Shown in pieces: positions 1-5,672 of a DNA stretch of 9,711 bases; position 1 is the stretch's first letter; every line of letters starts with the position of its first letter. Origin of the DNA: Flavobacteriales bacterium (GTDB lineage: Bacteria > Bacteroidota > Bacteroidia > Flavobacteriales_F > PHOS-HE28). The stretch lies in NCBI GenBank assembly GCA_020437875.1, contig JAGQVR010000104.1, positions 1 through 9,711 on the forward strand, in the 5' to 3' direction. The notes under the pieces were generated by a model. It searched no databases and was not told the DNA's origin. It worked only from the letters and a program-made list of their open reading frames with translations. A program made the translations under genes and the position numbers.

Positions 1-36
1 TCCCGTCCAGGATCCCCATCGCCTGGCCGGCACACG

Positions 37-54
37 ATGCGGAAACAGCGATAG
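37..54 (+). other. Probable original sirtuin start with in-frame amber stop
   Basis: Reading the sirtuin frame upstream of 55 gives ATG at 37-39, then R-K-Q-R, TAG at 52-54, and then V-V-F-S-G-A-G. Sirtuins of this class normally begin with a short basic stretch and a hydrophobic residue before VV(F/L)(S/T)GAG. The TAG therefore sits where a Leu such as TTG (one base away) would be expected. It is either a real nonsense mutation, with possible rescue by the GTG codons at 55 or 58, or a base-call error. Confidence 0.6.
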
Positions 55-738
55 GTGGTGTTCTCCGGAGCCGGCGAGAGCGCGGAAAGCGGACTGCGGA
101 CCTTCCGGGATGCGGACGGGCTTTGGGAACGATACCCCATTGAGGAGGTGGCCACCCCGGAAGCCTGGGAAAGAGACCCACGGAAGGTGCTCCACTTCTA
201 TGATCTGCGCAGGGCCCAGGTCCTCGCCGCCAAGCCGAATGCCGCGCACCGCACCATCGCGGAGCTTGAGAAGTGGTTCGATGTGGACGTGGTGACCCAG
301 AACATCGACGACCTGCACGAACGGGCGGGGAGCACCCGTGTCCTCCACCTCCACGGGGAGGTGACCATGGCCCGCAGCACGGTCGACCCCACCTTCATCA
401 CACCCGTGAACGGACCATCCCTGCGGTGGGGTGAGCTGTGCCCGCTGGGATCCCAACTGCGCCCGCACATCGTTTGGTTCGGCGAGCCGGTTCCGATGAT
501 CGAAGCGGCCGCCGAACTCGTTGCCCAGGCCGAAGTGCTCATCGTGGTGGGCACCTCCCTGCAGGTCTACCCAGCGGCTGGCTTGCTCCACTACTTGAAC
601 CCGACCGCACCGCTCCATCTGGTCGACCCGATGGAGCTTCCACCTGGGCTGGGCCGTGCCACCCACTGGAAACAGAAAGCCAGCGCTGGCATGCCAGCGC
701 TGGCCTCACATCTCATTGGTACGCTCAGCGACCGCTGA
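55..738 (+). CDS. cobB: Class III (SIRT5/CobB-type) NAD-dependent protein deacylase, N-terminus disrupted
   Basis: This is a Sir2-family NAD-dependent lysine deacylase, probably cytoplasmic. Visible motifs are the NAD-binding loop GAGESAESG (residues 5-13), TFRD..GLW (16-24), QNID (82-85), the catalytic His in LHLHGE (H100), LRPHIVWFGE, and GTSLQVYPAAG. Tyr49 and Arg52 in FYDLRR match the Tyr-x-x-Arg pair that gives class III sirtuins a preference for succinyl, malonyl and similar acidic acyl-lysines. The zinc cysteines are absent (one Cys only), as in many bacterial class III members. The first open codon is GTG at 55, directly after an in-frame TAG (52-54). The family N-terminus would come from ATG 37, so the start at 55 loses about six residues of the first strand. 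The GAGES glutamate replaces the usual Ile, Val or Met. The 3' end overlaps the convergent T9SS gene by 14 bp. Family assignment is secure; functionality is uncertain. Confidence 0.85.
   Translation: MVFSGAGESAESGLRTFRDADGLWERYPIEEVATPEAWERDPRKVLHFYDLRRAQVLAAKPNAAHRTIAELEKWFDVDVVTQNIDDLHERAGSTRVLHLHGEVTMARSTVDPTFITPVNGPSLRWGELCPLGSQLRPHIVWFGEPVPMIEAAAELVAQAEVLIVVGTSLQVYPAAGLLHYLNPTAPLHLVDPMELPPGLGRATHWKQKASAGMPALASHLIGTLSDR
671..704 (-). terminator. Probable intrinsic terminator of the minus-strand T9SS gene
   Basis: The 12-bp palindrome GCCAGCGCTGGC occurs at 679-690 and again at 693-704, joined by AT. The whole of 679-704 is a perfect 26-bp palindrome. Read on the minus strand it begins about 20 nt after the stop codon of the 725-1483 gene and is followed by TTTCTGTTT (678-670). 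That is the layout of a Rho-independent terminator. It lies inside the 3' coding end of the convergent sirtuin gene (residues around ASAGMPALA). On the plus strand the downstream sequence is not U-rich, so I call it for the minus strand only. Confidence 0.7.
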
Positions 739-1483
739 CAACGAAACGCTGGGTGACCAGGCTGCGCCCTTGTTGATCCAGCGTCGCGAAGTAGAGGCCG
801 GGTGCCAGGCCCTCCGTGGAAAGCCGTGCGATGGGCTGGCCACTCCGGATAGGCGTGGTACGGATACGCTGTCCGACCGCATTGTGGATCACCAGGGCAG
901 TAGCTCCGCTGACGGTGGCCATGTCCACCTCGAACTGAACATCAGCTCCTTTCGAGGGGTTCGGGAACACATTGAGACTGGCGCTCGCCGCATTCTCCTC
1001 GATCCCAACGGCCGTGATCTGGAACTCGATGTCCACCCATACACTATCGTCACGGTTGTCCACATCGAACCAGATGTAGCGGTAGGTGTTCGTGCCCTCG
1101 AGACCTTGGGGCCTATGATAGCCGGTGAAATTGTTCACCGGAACCCCACCGTCCATGTCCAGCGAATGGATGCCCAGGGAATTCCAGATCGGAAGAACAC
1201 CGGCGTCCAGCGCATCGTAGCAAACACCCCAGCAGTAGTAGTTCTGGGTCCCCGGCTGCACGGTGATCTCGAACCGACGCATGTTCACCTCCTTCGACTC
1301 AGCACCGTTCAAGGTCGCTGTAAGGTGTACCTGCTCCAACTCGTTCATCACATCTCCGTAGTGGACGACAGTGCTTCCACTCGCAACGGTGCCCCCACCT
1401 TCGTCAGTAAGGGTCAGCAGTTGTGCGTTCGTCTGAAGGACGAATGCTGGAAGGAGGAGAATGAGCGCGTAGCGTAACTTCAT
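725..1483 (-). CDS. Secreted protein with T9SS type A C-terminal sorting domain
   Basis: This 252-residue protein is predicted to be exported by Sec and then by the type IX secretion system. Residues 1-20 form a signal peptide (MKLRYALILLL..., ending TNA-Q). The middle (about 21-160) is a beta-rich region of unknown function with the only two cysteines, C84 and C88, in YYCWGVCY, probably a structural disulfide. Residues about 168-252 are a T9SS type A sorting domain: LNVFPNPSKG, a VIHNAVGQRI strand, LAPGLYFATL and a short basic C-terminus. The frame is open upstream to 1693, but ATG 1483 is chosen because it starts directly with the signal peptide and lies about 37 nt below a TAnnTTTG element. 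The gene is divergent from the 1703-3394 cargo gene and overlaps the sirtuin tail to tail. The biological role is unknown. Confidence 0.85.
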   Translation of the reverse strand: MKLRYALILLLPAFVLQTNAQLLTLTDEGGGTVASGSTVVHYGDVMNELEQVHLTATLNGAESKEVNMRRFEITVQPGTQNYYCWGVCYDALDAGVLPIWNSLGIHSLDMDGGVPVNNFTGYHRPQGLEGTNTYRYIWFDVDNRDDSVWVDIEFQITAVGIEENAASASLNVFPNPSKGADVQFEVDMATVSGATALVIHNAVGQRIRTTPIRSGQPIARLSTEGLAPGLYFATLDQQGRSLVTQRFVVSGR

Positions 1484-1498
1484 CTTGGTTATCGTTCG

Positions 1499-1517
1499 GG
1501 AAGCCATTGCGGCTTCC
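1499..1517 (-). promoter_or_regulatory. Leader hairpin or operator near the transcription start
   Basis: GGAAGCC (1499-1505) and GGCTTCC (1511-1517) form a perfect 7-bp inverted repeat around a 5-nt loop. It lies between the TAnnTTTG element (1521-1528) and the start codon (1483) of the minus-strand T9SS gene, near the expected transcription start. It could be a 5' leader hairpin or a repressor site. No function can be assigned from sequence alone. Confidence 0.4.
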
Positions 1518-1520
1518 ATG

Positions 1521-1528
1521 CAAATGTA
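1521..1528 (-). promoter_or_regulatory. Bacteroidota-type -7 promoter element (TACATTTG)
   Basis: The minus-strand reading TACATTTG matches the Bacteroidota primary sigma factor consensus TAnnTTTG exactly. It lies about 37 bp upstream of the T9SS gene start at 1483, which implies a leader of roughly 30 nt. A possible -33 TTG is at 1555-1553, 24 nt away, slightly longer than the usual spacing. Confidence 0.5.
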
Positions 1529-1558
1529 AGGCCGGGAGTCCACCGAGGCGTTCAATGC

Positions 1559-1593
1559 ATCCCTATCCGTTGTCACGCGTGGCCAGATAGGAT
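1559..1593. promoter_or_regulatory. Nested dyad in divergent intergenic region, operator candidate
   Basis: CCTATC (1562-1567) and GATAGG (1586-1591) form a 6-bp inverted repeat, extended by AT/AT at 1559-1560 and 1592-1593 past a bulged C1561. The loop contains the perfect 8-bp palindrome CACGCGTG (1574-1581). The element lies between two divergently transcribed T9SS cargo genes, just upstream of the minus-strand promoter. A shared regulator site is possible. Confidence 0.3.
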
Positions 1594-1643
1594 CCCAAGG
1601 CATGCCCGACAAACCCAGCTCACGGTTCCGCACCCCGTCTACT

Positions 1644-1669
1644 TTTGACCGACTGGAAAAATAGCAACG
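1644..1669 (+). promoter_or_regulatory. Weak candidate promoter for the CPPC T9SS cargo gene
   Basis: An AT-rich island in otherwise GC-rich DNA holds TTTG (1644-1647), resembling a -33 element, and a TA at 1662-1663. The eight bases at 1662-1669 match TAnnTTTG poorly and the spacing is short (14 nt). Placement relative to the ATG at 1703 is reasonable, but the match is weak. Confidence 0.2.
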
Positions 1670-1702
1670 CCCTCGATCCCTACGAACCAACAACCGCTCT
1701 TG

Positions 1703-3394
1703 ATGAAGAAGAATCTACTCCTCGTCGCCGCCATCTCCTTGGTGTCGACCCAAGTGAACGCCCAATGCCCGGTCGGTGAGTCCGAGGTGACGGTGAACGT
1801 TGTACTGGACCGCTACGGTTCGGAGATCTCCTGGTCGCTGACCGGTCCGAACAACACCCCGGTCTACGCGAGCGGCGATGGGTATGCCAACGCGACCGCC
1901 AATGGGGAATATCCACTGGACCCTGTTACGGTGTGCGTGCCCGTCGGCACCCAGATCTTCTTCCACGCCGAAGATTCCTATGGCGATGGCTGGTGCTGCG
2001 CCTATGGTGAAGGTGGATACACGGTGGTCGTTGATGGTCTGGAAGTGGCCTCGGGTGGTGCCTTCGCGAGCAGCCAGACCTCCCAGGTCTTCCTGGGTAC
2101 CGACCTGGCCGTGGAGAACTTGACCATGGAGCCGGTGGTGGTCCAGGGTGACCTGACCATCACGGGTAGTGTGGTGAACACGGGTGTGACCCCGATCACC
2201 AGCTTCACCCTGACCTACACGGTGGATGGCGGGACGCCCGTCAGCGTGCCGGTGACCGCCAGCATCGATCCCGGTGAGTCCTACACCTTCTCGCACCCCA
2301 CGCCTTGGAGCGCGAGCCTGGGCAGCCACTCGATCGCGGTCGATATCAGTGATGTTCCGGCCGACGGCGTGGCATCCAACGACCTGCTGGACCAGAACGT
2401 GGGCGTTGCCGACCAGAGCGCACCGCGTACCACCATCATTGAGCAATTCACCAGCTCCACCTGCCCTCCCTGCGCCAGCTTGAACGTGACCTTCGGGCCT
2501 ACGTTGACCAGTTTGAACACCAACCAGGCCGGCAACAACATCGCAGCGATCAAGTACCACATGAACTGGCCTTCACCGGGCAACGATCCAAGCTACAACC
2601 CGGACGGTAACACGCGGAAGTCCTACTACGGTGTCACTGGCATCCCGGACCTCTTCATCGATGGCAAGCCGATGACGAGTGTCGGCGCCAGCTACATCCA
2701 GGACCAGGCCGCGCGTAACGCCTTCGTCGATCTCCAACTCTCCTACTGGACCAATGGCAACACCATCAACGTGACCGCCGAGGTGACCCCCCTGTGGGAA
2801 TACACCGGCACCCACAAGCTGCACATCGGGCTCGTGGAGAACGGGTACGACTACGCGGCTTCCACGACCACCCAGGATGAGTTCCATTTCGTGCAGCGCA
2901 AGATGCTGCCGAACGGCCAGGGAAACACCCTCACTCCGTTCGCGGAGGACGTCACCCAGACCGTGAACCGCGAGTACACCATGGTCTTTGGCGGCCCTGC
3001 CCAGGGGAACTACAACTTCTGGGATGGTGGTGTCCAGGATGTGACCGTGGTCGCCTTCGTGCAGAACGTCTCCACGAAGGAGATCCTGCAGGCCGCTCTG
3101 GCGCCGGTGCTCGTGGGCATGGAGGAGAACGAGGCCGGTCAGGAACTGCGCGTCTTCCCGAACCCGACGAACGGTGCGTTGAACCTGATGTTCGATGCCT
3201 CGATGGGTTCCGGCAATGCCAGCATCGAGGTGTTCAACACCTTGGGTGAGCGCGTGTACGGCATCAACCGCCCGCTCAACGGCGGTACCCAGCGTGAAGT
3301 GCTCGACCTCAGCAGCTTGAACGATGGTGTCTACTTCGTGCACATCACCGCGGACGGCTTCCGCGCCAGCCGCACGGTGAATCTGACCAAGTAA
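1703..3394 (+). CDS. T9SS-secreted multidomain protein with Omp28/thioredoxin-like CPPC domain
   Basis: This 563-residue exported protein has four parts. A signal peptide covers residues 1-20 (MKKNLLLVAAIS..., cleavage near NA-Q). An N-terminal beta module (about 22-132) contains DSYGDGWCC (91-99), like the Asp/Gly-rich module common in secreted Bacteroidota proteins. A CARDB/Ig-like domain (about 135-235) contains the GSVVNTG and GSHSIAVDISD strands. An Omp28-like thioredoxin-fold domain (about 240-470) has CPPC at 254-257 in EQFTSSTCPPCASLN and a likely cis-Pro in TGIPDLFIDGK (P315). A T9SS type A sorting domain (about 483-563) has LRVFPNPTNG, IEVFNTLGERVY and LNDGVYFVHI. An in-frame TTG lies at 1700, but ATG 1703 is preferred. 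A CPPC on a secreted protein suggests thiol-disulfide exchange at the surface or in the medium (inference). It sits 85 bp upstream of the three-gene redox and barrel cluster. Confidence 0.88.
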   Translation: MKKNLLLVAAISLVSTQVNAQCPVGESEVTVNVVLDRYGSEISWSLTGPNNTPVYASGDGYANATANGEYPLDPVTVCVPVGTQIFFHAEDSYGDGWCCAYGEGGYTVVVDGLEVASGGAFASSQTSQVFLGTDLAVENLTMEPVVVQGDLTITGSVVNTGVTPITSFTLTYTVDGGTPVSVPVTASIDPGESYTFSHPTPWSASLGSHSIAVDISDVPADGVASNDLLDQNVGVADQSAPRTTIIEQFTSSTCPPCASLNVTFGPTLTSLNTNQAGNNIAAIKYHMNWPSPGNDPSYNPDGNTRKSYYGVTGIPDLFIDGKPMTSVGASYIQDQAARNAFVDLQLSYWTNGNTINVTAEVTPLWEYTGTHKLHIGLVENGYDYAASTTTQDEFHFVQRKMLPNGQGNTLTPFAEDVTQTVNREYTMVFGGPAQGNYNFWDGGVQDVTVVAFVQNVSTKEILQAALAPVLVGMEENEAGQELRVFPNPTNGALNLMFDASMGSGNASIEVFNTLGERVYGINRPLNGGTQREVLDLSSLNDGVYFVHITADGFRASRTVNLTK

Positions 3395-3409
3395 GCCCCA
3401 GCGGGAATA

Positions 3410-3460
3410 GGAAGGTCGGCGTTCCGGTACGATGTTCGCATCTTCGGACGCCGACCTTCC
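3410..3460 (+). terminator. Long intergenic hairpin, terminator or attenuator
   Basis: GGAAGGTCGGCGT (3410-3422) pairs perfectly with its complement at 3448-3460. After a bulged T3423, CCG (3424-3426) pairs with CGG (3445-3447). The 18-nt apex holds a further small stem, GATG-TTCG-CATC (3431-3442), with a UUCG-type loop. The hairpin starts 16 nt after the stop of the T9SS cargo gene and ends 19 nt before the tlpA-like ATG. No strong U-tract follows (ATTTCC), so it could be a terminator, a partial terminator or attenuator, or an mRNA-stabilising structure. Confidence 0.6.
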
Positions 3461-3479
3461 ATTTCCAACCAACAAGACC

Positions 3480-3974
3480 ATGAAGACACTCCTCAGTTCG
3501 TTGATCGTCCTGGCATTCCCCGTCAGCCTCGCCGCCCAGATCCACCTTCCTTCCGTCACCCTCCGTTCCCTCGATGGCAAGACGGTGGACACGAAGACCT
3601 GGAGCAACGACGGCAAGCCCATCATCGTGAACTTCTGGGCCACCTGGTGCGCCCCCTGCAAGCGCGAGTTGAGCACCATCGCCGATCAGTATGACCGTTG
3701 GCGGTCGGAGACCGGCGTGAAGCTCATCGCCGTTTCCATCGATGATGCGCGCAGCACCGCTCGTGTGGCCCCGTACGTGAACGGCCAGGACTGGGATTAC
3801 GAGGTGTACCTCGACCCGAACGGCGATCTGAAACGGGCGCTCAACGTGAACAACGTTCCGCATACCTTTCTGCTCAACGGAAAGGGGGAGGTCGTTTATC
3901 AGCATAACAACTACGAACCCGGGGACGAGAAGGAGCTGTACCAGAAGGTGCGGGAGCTCGTCGGCAAGAAGTGA
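3480..3974 (+). CDS. TlpA/ResA-like periplasmic thioredoxin-fold oxidoreductase
   Basis: This 164-residue exported thiol-disulfide oxidoreductase has a signal peptide at residues 1-19 (MKTLLSSLIVLAFPVSLAA, then Q). A single TlpA/AhpC-TSA-like thioredoxin domain follows: LPSVTLRSLDGKTV, IIVNFWATWCAPCKREL with active-site C57 and C60, AVSIDDAR, and the cis-Pro loop NVPHTFLLNGKGEVVY (P127). The frame is open upstream to an ATG at 3432, inside the intergenic hairpin. ATG 3480 is chosen because it begins directly with the signal peptide and follows an A-rich leader. TlpA/ResA proteins typically reduce or isomerise disulfides in exported proteins; the substrate here is unknown. It is the first gene of a tight cluster, with the barrel gene beginning 9 bp after its stop. 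A periplasmic location is inferred, since no lipobox or second membrane segment is visible. Confidence 0.88.
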   Translation: MKTLLSSLIVLAFPVSLAAQIHLPSVTLRSLDGKTVDTKTWSNDGKPIIVNFWATWCAPCKRELSTIADQYDRWRSETGVKLIAVSIDDARSTARVAPYVNGQDWDYEVYLDPNGDLKRALNVNNVPHTFLLNGKGEVVYQHNNYEPGDEKELYQKVRELVGKK

Positions 3975-3983
3975 TCCGCCCTT

Positions 3984-5669
3984 ATGGCCAACCACCCAGC
4001 TAGCCGGGGCCGAGCGCTCCTGCCCCTCCTACTCTTCGCACCGGCCCTTCAGGCCCAGCAGGGAGGCGGCATCCACGGGAACTTCAGCACGGATGCCCAG
4101 TACTACAATGTGGACAGCGCCATCGGTGCGGTTGTACCGGATCAACGCCTGGCGGCCAATTCCTGGGTCAACCTCATCTATACGAACGGCCCCTTCGAAG
4201 CGGGCGCCCGCTTCGAGAACTACACCCCGGCACTGGCCGGCTACCCCGCCGGGATGGCCTATTCCGGTGGTGGGATCGGCTACCGCTATGCCAAGTACAA
4301 GCAGGACGACCTCGAGGTGACCGTCGGCAACTTCTTCGAGCAGTTCGGCCAGGGCATGATCTTCCGGAGCTATGAGGAACGCTACCTCGGCGTGGACAAC
4401 GCCATGGACGGGGTACGCCTGAAGTACCGCCCGGTGCGCGGCCTTTACCTGAAAGGGGTCATCGGCCAGCAGCGCTTGAGCTTCGTGAACCAGGCGGTGA
4501 AAGGCCCGGGGATCGTGCGGGGGATAGACGCGGAGCTGTCCTTGAGCGAACTGCTTGACACGAGCTGGACCAGCGCGAACAACCTGATCATCGGGGCCGG
4601 CTTCGTCAGCAAGTTCCAGGAGGACCGGGATCCCCAGTTGGAGCTGCCCCAGAACGTGGGTGCTTGGGCCTTCCGCCTCAACTACACCACCCCGCGCTGG
4701 AACCTCTACACGGAATACGCCTACAAGATCAACGACCCGAACAACAAGAACGGCTTCATCTACAAGGAGGGCCAGGGCCTCCTGGTGAACGCCACCTATT
4801 CGGTACGCGGTTTCGGCCTGTCCATGGGTGCGCACTCGTTCGACAACATGTTCTTCCAGAGTGACCGCGCCGCGGCCACACCCTTCGACCTGAACATCAA
4901 CTTCCTGCCTCCACTGGCGAAGCAGCACACGTACAACCTGCCGGCAACGCTCTATCCGTACGCCACCCAGCCCAACGGGGAAGTGGCCGCACAGGGCGAG
5001 CTCTTCTACAAATGGAAGAAGGGCACCAAGCTCGGTGGCAAGTACGGCACCAAACTGGCCCTGAACTACTCGGTGGCCTATGCGTTGGACACCACCCGGC
5101 TCGGAGCCGCGGACGACACCACGGCCAGGGTAGGCTATCGCACGGAGTTCTTCAGTCCCGGGAAGCGGCGCTATTTCCAGGACATGAACATCGAGCTGCG
5201 GAAGAAGGTGAGCGAGAATTGGGAGTTCGCGCTCACCTATCTCAATATCTGGTATGACATCGACATCATCCAAGGCAAACCAGGCCAGCCCGCTGTTCAT
5301 GCTGACATCTTCGTGTTGGAGGGCCTGCACAACTTCACGGACAGGAACTCCGTCCGGTTCGAGGTACAGCACTTGAGCACCAAGCAGGACCAGGGCAACT
5401 GGGCCACGGCCCTCGCCGAGTTCACCTTCAGCCCGCATTGGTTCGTGGCCGCCATGGACCAGTTCAATTACATCGGTGATGACAAATTGGAGGCCAAGGG
5501 CCTCAAGCAGCTCCACTACCCGATCGGGTCCGTAGGCTACATCCGCCATGGCAACCGCTTCCAGGTGAACTATGGCCGGCAACGCGCCGGGATCTTCTGC
5601 GTGGGCGGTGTCTGCCGCCAGGTGCCGGCCGCCAACGGTCTTACCTTGACCATCACCAGCACGTTCTGA
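3984..5669 (+). CDS. DUF6029-like outer-membrane beta-barrel protein
   Basis: This 561-residue predicted outer-membrane protein has a signal peptide at about 1-24 (ALLPLLLFAPALQAQ). The rest is amphipathic beta-strands rich in Tyr, Phe and Asn with no hydrophobic helices, and it ends in phenylalanine (LTLTITSTF), as expected for BAM-inserted barrels. The conserved-looking N-terminal part includes GNFFEQFGQGMIFRSYEERYLGVDNAMDG. From memory this resembles the DUF6029 family of Bacteroidota. The only two cysteines are C539 and C544 in FCVGGVC, in the loop before the last strand, which should face the cell exterior. Neighbours on both sides encode CxxC thioredoxin-fold proteins, so this pair may be their substrate (inference). 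The Omp28-like gene starts 3 bp after its stop, indicating co-transcription. Transport or scaffold function is unknown. Confidence 0.8.
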   Translation: MANHPASRGRALLPLLLFAPALQAQQGGGIHGNFSTDAQYYNVDSAIGAVVPDQRLAANSWVNLIYTNGPFEAGARFENYTPALAGYPAGMAYSGGGIGYRYAKYKQDDLEVTVGNFFEQFGQGMIFRSYEERYLGVDNAMDGVRLKYRPVRGLYLKGVIGQQRLSFVNQAVKGPGIVRGIDAELSLSELLDTSWTSANNLIIGAGFVSKFQEDRDPQLELPQNVGAWAFRLNYTTPRWNLYTEYAYKINDPNNKNGFIYKEGQGLLVNATYSVRGFGLSMGAHSFDNMFFQSDRAAATPFDLNINFLPPLAKQHTYNLPATLYPYATQPNGEVAAQGELFYKWKKGTKLGGKYGTKLALNYSVAYALDTTRLGAADDTTARVGYRTEFFSPGKRRYFQDMNIELRKKVSENWEFALTYLNIWYDIDIIQGKPGQPAVHADIFVLEGLHNFTDRNSVRFEVQHLSTKQDQGNWATALAEFTFSPHWFVAAMDQFNYIGDDKLEAKGLKQLHYPIGSVGYIRHGNRFQVNYGRQRAGIFCVGGVCRQVPAANGLTLTITSTF

Positions 5670-5672
5670 GCC

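Noticed and set aside
52..54. TAG read as a recoded sense codon (for example pyrrolysine)
   Set aside because: Nothing in the window supports amber recoding, and the position calls for an ordinary hydrophobic residue. Mutation or sequence error is simpler.
656..1477. 273-codon plus-strand frame
   Set aside because: It is antisense to the T9SS cargo gene, whose signal peptide and sorting domain show that the minus strand is coding.
2573..3679. 368-codon minus-strand frame
   Set aside because: It lies across the T9SS cargo and tlpA-like genes in antisense, covering an intergenic hairpin; its composition is that of a shadow frame.
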